A DNA stretch of 34,597 bases from Pseudomonas aegrilactucae (GTDB taxonomy: Bacteria > Pseudomonadota > Gammaproteobacteria > Pseudomonadales > Pseudomonadaceae), in the NCBI RefSeq assembly GCF_019168305.1, contig NZ_JAHTBI010000035.1, positions 1 through 34,597 on the forward strand. Direction: 5' to 3'. The position numbers and the translations under genes were made by a program. Under the pieces are notes generated by a model. That model was not told the origin of the DNA, did no database searches, and saw nothing but the letters and a program-made list of their open reading frames with translations. Positions within the stretch are counted from its first letter, which is position 1. Each line of letters begins with the position of its first letter. Shown here piece by piece: positions 15,656 to 24,033 of the stretch.

Positions 15656-16010
15656 AAACGGATCCTCCCGCCTTTACCAACCCCAACAGCTCGACCTCAA
15701 GCACAGTGAAGCGATGCGTACCGTTCAGATCGCCAACGCGGCGCACGCGGTACAGCGCGGAACCGTGCACCACTTCGCAATCGTCCGTGACGCCCTCAAG
15801 GAATCGCAGGGTGATTCGGTGAGTGACCTTCGCATCGAGTTGCACGCTCGCGCTGTAGACGGCGGCCCCCACCGAGACAATGCTGGCCCAGCGGCGCTTT
15901 TCATCCGTGAACACCGAATCGAGACCATAGTCTCTTGCAGGTTTATCTGAGCGCAGACGCACGGTGATGCGCCGGTTCAGCTCGCCGGTAGACGGCTCTC
16001 TCATCGCCAT
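15648..16010 (-). CDS. Phage head-tail joining protein
   Basis: The product is 120 aa. The sequence GELNRRITVRLRSDKPARDYGLDSVFTDEKRRWASIVSVGAAVYSAS shows the Phage_H_T_join (SPP1 gp16-type stopper) pattern of G.L..RI....R, with WA.v...ga.vy..s. A later LRFLEGVTDDCEVVHGSALYRVRRVGDL completes the domain. It would form the stopper ring below the connector. Confidence 0.85.
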   Translation of the reverse strand: MAMREPSTGELNRRITVRLRSDKPARDYGLDSVFTDEKRRWASIVSVGAAVYSASVQLDAKVTHRITLRFLEGVTDDCEVVHGSALYRVRRVGDLNGTHRFTVLEVELLGLVKAGGSVYG

Positions 16011-16012
16011 GG

Positions 16013-16564
16013 CTAAAACCTCGGGGGCACGCTGACCTCAGCCAGCAGATGATCCAGAAAGGTCGACGGCAGCTCAGTAAGCGCCTGCCCCACAACGAGC
16101 ATGCCGCGATGGGTATAGGCCGTTTCGGCTGCCATCAACAGCCAACTGCGAACACCGGGATAAGCATCAAGATCAACCCCAGCCCGGTACCGGATGCGCA
16201 GCGGGCCGTCAGGCCGACCATCAGGGAAGATCAGATAGCTCTCGCGCCCGCCCTGGTGAACCTGAACGGGGCCGGTGTACAGCTCAATCGCACCGGTGGC
16301 AGCCAGCAGGTGCACCGATTCGATCTCGGTGGCCTGCCCCACATCCAGCGCATGGCCCGAAGGAAACTGGCTGGGCCAGCCCTCTTCGTACAAGGCGCCA
16401 CGGATAGCGGCGCCCGTCTTTGACTCGGCTTGCGCTGTCACACCAGGGATGATGATCAGGTCGATTAGCTCGGGCTGCAGATCTTCGGGTTCAAGCCGGC
16501 ACTGAAATGCCACCTGGTCCAACGTCAGCACGGGCGCCCCCGTGTAAGCGATGCGGCGCGCCAT
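16013..16564 (-). CDS. Head-tail connector protein (gp6-like)
   Basis: The product is 183 aa. PVLTLDQVAFQCRLEPEDLQPELIDLIIIPGVTAQAESKTGAAI has the Gp6 adaptor pattern (LxxxKxxLR-like start, DxLI...I..A...E..TG..). The C-terminal QALTELPSTFLDHLLAEVSVPPRF ends with the LLxxxxxPR(F/Y) seen in the family. It forms the adaptor ring below the portal. The next gene starts three bases after the stop. Confidence 0.88.
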   Translation of the reverse strand: MARRIAYTGAPVLTLDQVAFQCRLEPEDLQPELIDLIIIPGVTAQAESKTGAAIRGALYEEGWPSQFPSGHALDVGQATEIESVHLLAATGAIELYTGPVQVHQGGRESYLIFPDGRPDGPLRIRYRAGVDLDAYPGVRSWLLMAAETAYTHRGMLVVGQALTELPSTFLDHLLAEVSVPPRF

Positions 16565-16566
16565 GA

Positions 16567-16836
16567 TCAGGGCTTCTCATCGTCGTCATCCACGTCACTG
16601 TCGTCAGCATCCGGATTCGGTAGCGGCCCAACCAACGGGCCGGGCTGGGCAGGACCTTTGCCCGCCGGGGGCGTCTTAGCCTTCCCGCCCCCCGACTTGC
16701 CCGACTTTTTACCTTCGTACAGCTGAGCACGGCCACCATCTACCAGCGACTGGGCCAGATCCTCTTCGAAGCCAGCCACTTCGCCTTTGCCATAACCGCG
16801 CCAAGACCCGGTGAACTCAACAATTACCTGTGCCAT
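16567..16836 (-). CDS. Small structural-region protein with acidic tail
   Basis: The product is 89 aa from ATG 16836. The N-terminal half (MAQVIVEFTGSWRGYGKGEVAGF) is short and neutral. A Lys/Gly/Pro-rich linker (KKSGKSGGGKAKTPPAGK) follows, and the last 20 residues are strongly acidic. I do not recognise a family. Its position between the major capsid and connector genes suggests a head or neck accessory protein. The low complexity may indicate a flexible attachment. Confidence 0.75.
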   Translation of the reverse strand: MAQVIVEFTGSWRGYGKGEVAGFEEDLAQSLVDGGRAQLYEGKKSGKSGGGKAKTPPAGKGPAQPGPLVGPLPNPDADDSDVDDDDEKP

Positions 16837-16882
16837 AACGTTCCATCCAGTTGAGTGGCCCCGGACCATCCGAGGCCAGGGA

Positions 16883-18205
16883 TTACATGCCTGCGCCCCA
16901 TTTCACGGCGACCGCTACCACGATGCTCTCGACGTGACGCGGGCCGAAGTCGTGCTTTGCGATCACGCGCAGCAGCGTCTGATCGCGCTGAAAAGCACTG
17001 ACCAGATCGCCGTTGGAGTCCTTGTAGGAAGCCTCATTGCTGAAGCTCAGGGTCAAGTCCATGTCTTCGCCGATCATGCAATCCGCGAAGTTGACGAAGT
17101 AGATTTCGGTCTCGTTGCCGTCGGCGCCCAGGTTCACGGGGATCTGGTTGCTCAGACCCACCGGGTAGCCCTTGAGCATGCCGGTATCAATCTCCGCATA
17201 GGCCCGGTTACCGTTGCCATCGCGCAACGATTGCAGCCAGCGCAGTACACGCGGCGCCATCAACCAGCCGCACGACTTCATCATCACGTTCGCCGTTTCC
17301 AGTCGCAGCATCATGCCGCCCAGGAACAGATCGATCTTTTCCAGAGTCAAGCCATCCACAGCCGGGGCCGGCAGGATGTTGTAAGGCAGCGCCCAGTGAC
17401 GCATGCCTTTGGGCAGCGAGCCGGAACCGTCGGCGCGAATGAAGTGCAGATCCTCTGACAAGCCCATGCTGACCGTCAGGTCGTTGAGCACCAACCCATC
17501 AATACGCGGGTTAACCCCGCTCATGGCCAGCAGATCGTTGGAGATCGGCACGATGGCGGCGGCCTTCTTCGCCGACAGCTTGGTGTCACTGAACGTCATC
17601 CCGGTGATCGGGATATCACTGTCGCTGCCGATGTACGTCACCACGGTGTTGCCGGTGATACGCGGCTGGGTCAGGTTGCCATTGTTCAGCGGCAGGCTGG
17701 TAACGCCCATCTTGCGGACAATGGATACCGGTCGCAGCGACTCGATTACGTCGGTGGCGAAGTTCTGCGGCACCAGAACACCACCAGCACCTGGGGTCAC
17801 GACGCTCAGCGCCATGTGGACATCTGCCGGAAAACCGCCCTCTTTGGCCATCTGGGCAGCCGTCTGCTGGTTGCCCTGGGCAGCGGCCAGCAGGCGCGCC
17901 ATCTGCGCCATGCCGGTACCAGGTTTGGATTTTTCGCTGAAGGGGCCAGAGATGCTGCCGGCGGGTGGACTGTTGTTGCCTTGGGCAGTCTCGCTCACCG
18001 GTACGGCACCAGCCGCGGCTAAACGCTCAGCCGATTCCGCGCGGCTGATCTTGGCAGTCAGCTCGTTGATCTGGGTTTCCAGCGTGGTGAACTGACTCAA
18101 CTGTTCGGCACTCAGGCTACCGCCGCCCGCTTCGATCTGGGCAAGCGCCTGGACCTGGGCAACCAGTTGAGCGCGGTCGTTACGCATTTGAAGTACAAGG
18201 GACAT
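16883..18205 (-). CDS. Major capsid protein, HK97 fold
   Basis: The product is 440 aa from ATG 18205, with AGGAGG seven bases upstream. The N-terminal third (about 1-125) is a Gln/Glu/Ala-rich coiled-coil scaffold-like delta domain, normally removed by the S49 protease encoded just before it. The mature body has TPGAGGVLVPQNFATDVIESLRPVSIVRKMG, the classic HK97-family opening, followed by GSDSDIPITGMTFSDTKLSAKKAAAIVPISNDLL. A terminator hairpin lies 17 bases upstream of the start, between protease and capsid genes. It is the most abundant head component. Confidence 0.96.
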   Translation of the reverse strand: MSLVLQMRNDRAQLVAQVQALAQIEAGGGSLSAEQLSQFTTLETQINELTAKISRAESAERLAAAGAVPVSETAQGNNSPPAGSISGPFSEKSKPGTGMAQMARLLAAAQGNQQTAAQMAKEGGFPADVHMALSVVTPGAGGVLVPQNFATDVIESLRPVSIVRKMGVTSLPLNNGNLTQPRITGNTVVTYIGSDSDIPITGMTFSDTKLSAKKAAAIVPISNDLLAMSGVNPRIDGLVLNDLTVSMGLSEDLHFIRADGSGSLPKGMRHWALPYNILPAPAVDGLTLEKIDLFLGGMMLRLETANVMMKSCGWLMAPRVLRWLQSLRDGNGNRAYAEIDTGMLKGYPVGLSNQIPVNLGADGNETEIYFVNFADCMIGEDMDLTLSFSNEASYKDSNGDLVSAFQRDQTLLRVIAKHDFGPRHVESIVVAVAVKWGAGM

Positions 18206-18221
18206 GGTGCCTCCTGGGCAT

Positions 18222-18244
18222 AAAAAAACCCGCACTGGGCGGGT
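18222..18244 (-). terminator. Intrinsic terminator before the capsid gene
   Basis: On the minus strand ACCCGC (18244-18239) and GCGGGT (18233-18228) form the stem, and seven T follow (18228-18222). It separates the maturation protease from the major capsid gene, and the capsid ribosome site follows immediately. Late transcription must pass it. Confidence 0.85.
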
Positions 18245-18265
18245 CGACTGCTACCGCGAAAGCGG

Positions 18266-19210
18266 TCAAATAAGGGTTTGCATACTCAGCGCTGCAGCGC
18301 GCAGGCCGATGCGGCCGGGCTGCCTCGTTGCGCGGTTCAGCGCAACAGCGCGCGAGAGTTCGTCGACTGCATGCTGTGGACTCTGCAGGCGGTCGGCCAA
18401 GCCGACGTTGATCGCTGTCTGACCTCGATAAAGGCCAGCCTCGGTGGCAATGACCTGCTGTACTGAAAGGCCGCGATAGTCGGCCACTGCGCTTACAAAC
18501 ATCTGATAGCTCTCCTGCACCAGCTCGTTCAGGAAGCGCAGCGATTGTTCGGTCAGTGGCTCATGTGGCGACAGGTCGTTTTTGTGCGCCCCGGCGAACA
18601 CCGTGGTCACCTTGACCCCTTTGTCTTCCTGCATCTTGGAGCGGTCCATATGGCTCGCAATCACCCCGATGGACCCGACACCGCTGGTCTGGCTGACAAC
18701 CAGCTCGCTGCAGGCAGAACCGAGCAGGTAGCCGCCGCTGTAGGCCATGAAGTTGACCAGCCCGGTGATAGGCTTCTGCTGAGTCATTGCCCGAATGTCG
18801 GCGGCCAGTTCGAAGGCGCCTACCGCTGAGCCACCGGGACTGTCGATGTCGAGCACGATGCGCTCCACCGTCGGGTCAGCCACAGCGCGCTGCAGTTGGC
18901 TCCGCAGCCCTTCGTAACTGGTCATCGTCTCGCACATGCTCAGGTGGCTACCCCGGCTGACCAGCACCCCGCTCACCGGCACAATCTCAATGCCGGTCTG
19001 GGCAATCGCCGTGCGGCGCTGTTCATCTGCCAGCGCCACGCGATCAATCGGGTCGTCTTTCCACAGCTCGGCCGCACCACCGCCGAGGTTGACGATGTTC
19101 AGGCTCATCGCCTGGTTGGCCCAGCGCATGCCCAGGTCGAGCATGTCCGGGGTCACCAGCAGGGGTTGATTGAACAGCAGGCTGGATGCCCGCAGGTACG
19201 TTCGACTCAT
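18266..19210 (-). CDS. Head maturation protease, S49/SppA-type
   Basis: The product is 314 aa. The ClpP/crotonase-like S49 fold is recognised from VLDIDSPGGSAVGAFELAADI, the nucleophile motif AYSGGYLL (Ser158), and the following GSIGVIASHMD. Lys210 in AGAHKNDL is the likely general base. It resembles lambda gpC and should process the capsid scaffold domain and possibly the portal. It is read with a 4-bp overlap from the portal and followed by a terminator before the capsid gene. Confidence 0.93.
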   Translation of the reverse strand: MSRTYLRASSLLFNQPLLVTPDMLDLGMRWANQAMSLNIVNLGGGAAELWKDDPIDRVALADEQRRTAIAQTGIEIVPVSGVLVSRGSHLSMCETMTSYEGLRSQLQRAVADPTVERIVLDIDSPGGSAVGAFELAADIRAMTQQKPITGLVNFMAYSGGYLLGSACSELVVSQTSGVGSIGVIASHMDRSKMQEDKGVKVTTVFAGAHKNDLSPHEPLTEQSLRFLNELVQESYQMFVSAVADYRGLSVQQVIATEAGLYRGQTAINVGLADRLQSPQHAVDELSRAVALNRATRQPGRIGLRAAALSMQTLI

Positions 19211-20478
19211 TGGGCCAGCATCCTTTCGATTTCGGCGTGCTGCAGCTCCAGCTGCGCCCGCACTTGTGGATTGTTGAGGTCGGGCGGCGTTTTGCCGGCA
19301 TCGACCATGTTCAGCGGCTGCAGGTAGATATCACCACCAGGCACGGGCGGCATGTTCTCGAGCCGGCGAATATCGTTGACGCTCAACCAGCCCCACTGGC
19401 GCCCGATGGCGTAGGCCTCATACCGACTTTTCTGGTCACCGCGCAGCAACCCGGAAAGGTTGAACTCGATGAAGTATTCACGCCGATCCGATGGCAACAG
19501 GAAGTCGCGCATCATGGCCTGCTCATGCCGCTTGACCCACGGCAGCAACGCGAAGATCACGAACTGGATCATCAGTTGCTCAAGCGTGTTGTAGTTGGAC
19601 TTCTCCAGGTCGTTGACCATCGGCAGGGGGATCTTGTAGATCCGGGCAATGTCGGTACCCGTTAACTTGAGGATGCCCACAATCTCGGCATCGACGTTGC
19701 TCATGGATACCGGCTTGAATGTCATGCCCTCCTGCAGCAGCGCGACCTTCTTGGCGTTGTCCATGCCGCCGAACTTCTGGCCCCATTGATCGACGATCTT
19801 GTCGATGCTGCCCTGATCCTTGATGGCCGGTGCTTCCCGGGGGCGTTCGATCACACCGGACACCGCGACACCGTTGGCGAAGCTTTTGCCGGTGTACTGG
19901 CGCACGGCTTGAGCCAACCCGACCGCATCCGCGTGCAGCTCAATCGGCGACAACCCCACGTAGGGATTGGTACCGAACCAGCGGACGTGGTGAACCATGC
20001 GCATTGGCACCACATCACCGCCGGCAATACGGTAGCAAGGCAACATGTCGGCGCCTTTGAGCACCTGCACCTGGTCGTTGTGCAACGCCCACAGCGCTGT
20101 GATGTTGCCGTCATCCCGTCGGTCGATGAAGCTGAACGAGTTGCCACGCAACCCGGCGGCGCCTTGTTGCCGCTCACGAAACTCGAAAGGCGTCTGGAAG
20201 CCATTGGGCGCGTAGCGCAGCACGTCATACGCCGGATGGTTGATCGCCGGTTCGCGCTGCCCCTTGTCCTGCCGCCGATACAGCTCCAGCGGCAGTTGGG
20301 CCACCGTCTCGGCCAACAGGGTCAGGCAGTTCTGCAGGATGGGCAGGCCAAGCGCGCTTTCCGGGGTCACTGGCGCGCCCGACGAGCTGCGACCACGGCC
20401 GATCAACCCGCGCCAAAAGCCGCTGTCCGGGTTGGTGAGGGTGCCCGCGCCAGAAGCACGGACGCTGGAAAAGAACAT
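19207..20478 (-). CDS. Portal protein, HK97 family
   Basis: The product is 423 aa from ATG 20478, with GGAGGG six bases upstream; a TTG two codons earlier is too near this site. The pattern is typical of Phage_portal: ESALGLPILQNCLTLLAETVAQLPLELYRR, then DVLRYAPNGFQTPFEFRERQQGAAGLRGNSFSFI, and VHHVRWFGTNPYVGLSPIELHADAVGLA. The dodecameric ring lets DNA enter and leave the head. It overlaps the protease gene by 4 bp. Confidence 0.96.
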   Translation of the reverse strand: MFFSSVRASGAGTLTNPDSGFWRGLIGRGRSSSGAPVTPESALGLPILQNCLTLLAETVAQLPLELYRRQDKGQREPAINHPAYDVLRYAPNGFQTPFEFRERQQGAAGLRGNSFSFIDRRDDGNITALWALHNDQVQVLKGADMLPCYRIAGGDVVPMRMVHHVRWFGTNPYVGLSPIELHADAVGLAQAVRQYTGKSFANGVAVSGVIERPREAPAIKDQGSIDKIVDQWGQKFGGMDNAKKVALLQEGMTFKPVSMSNVDAEIVGILKLTGTDIARIYKIPLPMVNDLEKSNYNTLEQLMIQFVIFALLPWVKRHEQAMMRDFLLPSDRREYFIEFNLSGLLRGDQKSRYEAYAIGRQWGWLSVNDIRRLENMPPVPGGDIYLQPLNMVDAGKTPPDLNNPQVRAQLELQHAEIERMLAQ

Positions 20479-20480
20479 GC

Positions 20481-20657
20481 TCAACCCTCCCCGGCCGTGG
20501 CCTGCACCGCAGAAGCACGGTCAGCAAGCCACGACCAGAAAAGCAAACCGCCCCCCGCAACCACCAAGCCAGCGGGCAGGGATACCAGGGCCACACCGGT
20601 TACCAACAGGGCAAAGCCCAATAGGCCGGTGAGCCAGGACAGGTACACCAGTTTCAT
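20481..20657 (-). CDS. Small two-helix membrane protein between terminase and portal
   Basis: The product is 58 aa from ATG 20657, with AAAGGGG upstream. Two hydrophobic segments cover most of the length (about 4-23 and 25-44). It overlaps the terminase stop by 4 bp and ends just before the portal ribosome site. Small genes of unknown function often occupy this place in HK97-like phages. No family assignment is possible from the sequence alone; a membrane effect on packaging or lysis timing would be a guess. Confidence 0.8.
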   Translation of the reverse strand: MKLVYLSWLTGLLGFALLVTGVALVSLPAGLVVAGGGLLFWSWLADRASAVQATAGEG

Positions 20658-22486
20658 ATGCCGACCCCTTTGTCGTAGATAGATTCGCCACTTTCGGCAC
20701 CAATGGCACTGCTGATGCCGACCGCGATAAGCGCCGCAACAATGCCGTCGATGCGGCCGATGGCTTTGGATTTGTCGACCTTGCGGTTGTTGGCCGGGTC
20801 CGAGACGATCACCGCGTTGCCCGCGCACCAGGTCATGACCGGGTTGTCGTCGTGCAGCAGTGTCTCCACCACCTCCTCGGCCTCGGCAGGCGCCTCCAGC
20901 ACCTCGTAATCCTCGGGCCCAAGATCGATCACGTCCGCGTTCTCGACCTTGCGGCCCAGCAATCGGCGTTCGAACTCGTCCACGGCCGGGCCCATGTCCT
21001 TGAAGCCCTGACCGAACGGCATCAGCTCCGGCAGCGCAATGTCGTGTTCACTCATCAGTTGCAACAGGTCTTCGATACGCCAGCGGTCATAGCCGATCCG
21101 GCGCACGTCGAAAAAGTCGCAGATGGTGCGCATGCGTCGTAGCACATGCAGTTTGCTGATGGCCCGCCCCGGCGTGGTCTCAAGGTGCTTGTCCTTGATC
21201 CACAACGCATAGGGCACCTTGTCGCGCTTCTCCCGGCCAAGCAGATCGTCGTCAGGGATCCAGAAGTACGACAGGGATCGCCAGTGCGGGTCGTGGGGTA
21301 CCGGGCTGAACATCAGGACAAAGGCCGTGAGGTCGGTGGTACTGGACAGGTCGAGCCCGCCCACACAAGCCCGCTCACGCAACACCTTCATGCGCACGCG
21401 GTCAGCGGCCTGGCTCCAGATCTCCCAGGACAACCAGGGCGACGTGGCCTGCGTCCATTCGCAGAAGTTGAGGCGGCGCACCACTGCTTCCTTGGCCGGC
21501 AGGCCCCGTGCTTCCTGCACCTGCTCGCGCAAATACTTGCGGCCCGGAATCCCGTCGGTCTGCCCCTCCAGGATGAAGTCCAGCGAAGGGTTCACCTTTG
21601 GCCAACAGGCCTCATCCTTGAACGGGTCTTCGCCCTCATCCAGCGAGCAGATGAAGGCGAAGAACGCTTCGTTTTCCTCTTGCCCTGCACACACCCGCAC
21701 ACCGTGGTCATGGTACTGACCGCAGGTCGACTTCTTATCTGACCCGCTGTTGGTGATCATTGCGATCAAGGCGCGCCGGCGGAACTTGGTACCGGCACGC
21801 ATCATGTTCACCGCGCTGGCGTTCTTGTGTTCGTGCAGCTCATCGATCAACGCGATGTGCGGTCGCGGGCCCGACTGGCCTTCGTCCGAACTGATCGGTC
21901 GGAAGAAGCTGTTGGTGTTCGGGTAGAACAGGTTCCAGACCTTTTCGTCGCGGCCCGACTGGACCAACCGAGTGGCAAGGTGGCTGGACATGTTCACCAT
22001 GCTCACCGCGTCCCGGAACAGGATCTGGGCCTGGTCCTTTTTGGTGGCTGCCGCGTAAATCTCAGCACGCTGCTCACCGTCAGAAACAAGGCCGTACAGA
22101 CCGATACCCGCCACCAAGGGCGACTTGCCCGAGCCCTTTGCCGTTTCGATATAGGCCATCCGGAAGCGGCGATAGCCATCATCGCTGTACCAGCCGAACA
22201 GGCTGCCGACGACGAATGCCTGCCATGGCGCCAGGATGAACGGCAGACCTTCATAGTCACCGCCGTTCAGGCACAGCACATCTTCGAAAAAGCCAATGGC
22301 CCGGGCAGCGGCGTCTGCGTTCCAGATCAACCCTCTGGCACCACCTTCTTCCAGATCCCGCAGGTGACGGCGTGCGGCGTTGCGGACGTTCGGTCCGGCA
22401 ACAAGCTTGCCGCCCAGGACGGCATCGGAGAATGCCTTTACCCGGCAGTCAGTTGAAATACTGGGCAGCTGCGTCTCGTTGGTCAT
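20654..22486 (-). CDS. terL: Terminase large subunit (ATPase and nuclease)
   Basis: The product is 610 aa from ATG 22486, behind an AAGGTGAG stretch; GTG 22501 is an alternative. The Walker A motif is the ETAKGSGKSPLVAGIGL segment and the Walker B is IALIDELHEH, both typical of the Terminase_1 family. The nuclease domain begins at GGLDLSSTTDLTAF, and a DKSKAIGRIDGIVAALIAV segment near the C-terminus holds later acidic residues. The enzyme cuts concatemers and pumps DNA into the prohead. It overlaps the small terminase by 38 bp and lies with an HNH gene, as in the HK97 group with cohesive ends. Confidence 0.96.
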   Translation of the reverse strand: MTNETQLPSISTDCRVKAFSDAVLGGKLVAGPNVRNAARRHLRDLEEGGARGLIWNADAAARAIGFFEDVLCLNGGDYEGLPFILAPWQAFVVGSLFGWYSDDGYRRFRMAYIETAKGSGKSPLVAGIGLYGLVSDGEQRAEIYAAATKKDQAQILFRDAVSMVNMSSHLATRLVQSGRDEKVWNLFYPNTNSFFRPISSDEGQSGPRPHIALIDELHEHKNASAVNMMRAGTKFRRRALIAMITNSGSDKKSTCGQYHDHGVRVCAGQEENEAFFAFICSLDEGEDPFKDEACWPKVNPSLDFILEGQTDGIPGRKYLREQVQEARGLPAKEAVVRRLNFCEWTQATSPWLSWEIWSQAADRVRMKVLRERACVGGLDLSSTTDLTAFVLMFSPVPHDPHWRSLSYFWIPDDDLLGREKRDKVPYALWIKDKHLETTPGRAISKLHVLRRMRTICDFFDVRRIGYDRWRIEDLLQLMSEHDIALPELMPFGQGFKDMGPAVDEFERRLLGRKVENADVIDLGPEDYEVLEAPAEAEEVVETLLHDDNPVMTWCAGNAVIVSDPANNRKVDKSKAIGRIDGIVAALIAVGISSAIGAESGESIYDKGVGI

Positions 22487-22982
22487 TTGGGAATAACTCA
22501 CCTTGCGGGGCCGCCGACGCCCTCATGTTGCGGCGTGCCAATGGCGACAAACCGAACTGGGCCGCTGCCGCGTTGGCACGCTTCTCGGCATCGTTGGCCA
22601 GTTGCCGCAGCACATGTGTCTGCTGGGCACCGGTCTTGAAGGTCTGGACTTCGCCGCCCAGACCATCGAGAGATTCGCTATTGCGCGTGGCGATCAGCCG
22701 CTGAAACCGGACCCAATCGGCGTAGGCCTGGCAGTAGGACGCCAGCGCCATCAGGTCCAGATTCGACACCCAGCCCAATGCAATCAGCGCCGGCACCAGG
22801 CGTTCCCACTCAGCAACCGCTTCACCGGCCAGAAACTCCGGCATCGGCGGTGCATTCACCGGAACAACCGGATCCTTCACCGCATCGATCAAGCTGCCCA
22901 AGTTCTTTTTGCTTCGGTTACCGTTGAGCACATGCACGGACGCCGGCAACGGCGGGCGCCCGGAATTTCCATTTCCAGCCAT
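22449..22982 (-). CDS. terS: Terminase small subunit, P27 family
   Basis: The product is 177 aa, starting with AGGAGG eight bases upstream. P27-family features are seen: GRPPLPASVHVLNGNRSKKNL, then APPMPEFLAGEAVAEWERLVPALIALGWVSNLDLMALASYCQAYADWVRFQR and QLANDAEKRANAAAAQFGLSPLARRNMRA. It recognises the packaging site and assembles a ring with the large subunit. The context of HNH, TerS, TerL, portal, protease, capsid is standard for cos-type phages. Confidence 0.94.
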   Translation of the reverse strand: MAGNGNSGRPPLPASVHVLNGNRSKKNLGSLIDAVKDPVVPVNAPPMPEFLAGEAVAEWERLVPALIALGWVSNLDLMALASYCQAYADWVRFQRLIATRNSESLDGLGGEVQTFKTGAQQTHVLRQLANDAEKRANAAAAQFGLSPLARRNMRASAAPQGELFPNDQRDAAAQYFN

Positions 22983-23129
22983 GGACTACCTCCTAGTCTG
23001 ATACCCCCCCTCCTCCATATTTCCCGTCTTTGCGAAGAGAGGGGGGCAAGCGGTCAAGAAGAGGGTCGGAAAAATGTTTTTCACCCCCCCTACCCCTGCA
23101 CGCTTGGGCAAATGGCCCGGCGCGCCAGA
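22983..23129. other. Non-coding gap with G/C tracts, possible packaging (cos) region
   Basis: This 147-bp gap between HNH and TerS has no gene. It carries several homopolymeric G/C tracts on the plus strand (a run of C near 23005, G near 23041, C near 23084) and the TerS ribosome site. In HNH-bearing HK97-type phages the cos site lies beside the terminase genes, so this is a candidate. No overlapping inverted repeat defines a cut site. Confidence 0.3.
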
Positions 23130-23498
23130 TCAGCGGCGATTCCAGTGGTGGTTGGGATCGAGGGGAATGCCGGTGGCCGTGCAACCCGCCAGCCGGCCGC
23201 TTCGTTCAAGCCGCTGTTTGGTCGAGTCGTGGCAAAGCTTGCAGAGTGGCTGCCAGTTGCCCTGATCCCAGAACAACTTCCATGCGGCCTTGATCCGGTC
23301 CGGCTCGCCTGACGCCTTGGCGTCCATCAACCGGGGCGGGGTCTTGTGGTCGACCACCGACGCCGGCACGGGGCGGACGTCGGTGGAGCACATCGAACAG
23401 AACGGGTTCAGCGCCAGGAACGCATCCCGAGATTGCCGCCAGCGGTGGCCGTAACCACGGGATGCGCTGCTGCCGCGTCGATCACTGACCTTGGCCAT
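23130..23498 (-). CDS. HNH endonuclease
   Basis: The product is 122 aa. Two CxxC zinc pairs frame the domain (Cys34/Cys37 and Cys86/Cys89). Asp50-His51 forms the catalytic start, in VVDHKTPP, Asn81 is the middle residue, and His90 follows the second Cys pair. HNH proteins beside terminase help the terminase nick DNA in HK97-like phages and are needed for cos cleavage there. It overlaps the holin gene by 17 bp. Confidence 0.92.
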   Translation of the reverse strand: MAKVSDRRGSSASRGYGHRWRQSRDAFLALNPFCSMCSTDVRPVPASVVDHKTPPRLMDAKASGEPDRIKAAWKLFWDQGNWQPLCKLCHDSTKQRLERSGRLAGCTATGIPLDPNHHWNRR

Positions 23499-23829
23499 TG
23501 TTGGTCGGGCTCACATCGCACACGCCCAAACGCTTGGCGGCCCAGCGTTCATACAGCCCGATGGCAACATCAGCACCGGCCATTGCGGTCAAACAACCGA
23601 CAGCCGCTGACGCCCAGATCGACACACCCATCGAATACATCAGCATGTTGGTCGAGAGCCCGCACACGATGCAGGCACCCGAGCGCAGCGCGATGCGCCG
23701 CACCAACCCCCAGCCACGAGCGCCCGCCTTGTCAGCCCTCCACATCTCACCTGATACACCACCAAGCAGAGACAGTACGATCACCATCCATAGCGGCATT
23801 TCGATTAACGCTTGTTGCTCATTGGTCAT
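23482..23829 (-). CDS. Holin, LydA-like membrane protein
   Basis: The product is 115 aa from ATG 23829, with GAGG upstream. Three hydrophobic segments (LWMVIVLSLLGGVSG, RSGACIVCGLSTNMLMYSM and WASAAVGCLTAMAGADVA) give a class I-like topology, and the phage holin superfamily (LydA/LL-H type) has the same size and pattern. It lies beside HNH/terminase, about 19 kb upstream of the endolysin in the same late transcript. It sits straight after the terminator at 23862-23891, like lambda S after tR'. It should set the time of lysis. Confidence 0.8.
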   Translation of the reverse strand: MTNEQQALIEMPLWMVIVLSLLGGVSGEMWRADKAGARGWGLVRRIALRSGACIVCGLSTNMLMYSMGVSIWASAAVGCLTAMAGADVAIGLYERWAAKRLGVCDVSPTNNGQGQ

Positions 23830-23861
23830 GCTGGCCTCATCGGTAGAAAGCACGGCGCCGG

Positions 23862-23891
23862 AAAAAGAAAACCCCGCCGGATGGCAGGGTT
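23862..23891 (-). terminator. Intrinsic terminator just before the holin (tR'-like)
   Basis: On the minus strand AACCCTGCC and GGCGGGGTT pair with one mismatch around a four-base loop, followed by TTTCTTTTTC. It lies between the late-regulator gene and the first late gene, as lambda tR' does. Confidence 0.8.
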
Positions 23892-23995
23892 CTCGGTGCG
23901 CCGATTGCTCGGTGCGGGCTTGCACAGCACAGTGCTTGGGGGAGCGCCTAAGCGCAATTTGCAGATCGTGGTGACTTTTTACCCTCGGACTGAAA

Positions 23996-24020
23996 GACCG
24001 AAAAGAGGCAATTTTCGGTC
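23996..24020 (-). terminator. Hairpin downstream of the late regulator
   Basis: GACCGAAAA (23996-24004) pairs perfectly with TTTTCGGTC (24012-24020) around a seven-base loop, followed on the minus strand by TTTCAGT. It is a weak terminator or an RNA signal. It lies 14 bases after the regulator stop. Confidence 0.6.
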
Positions 24021-24033
24021 ATTCGTTTCGACG

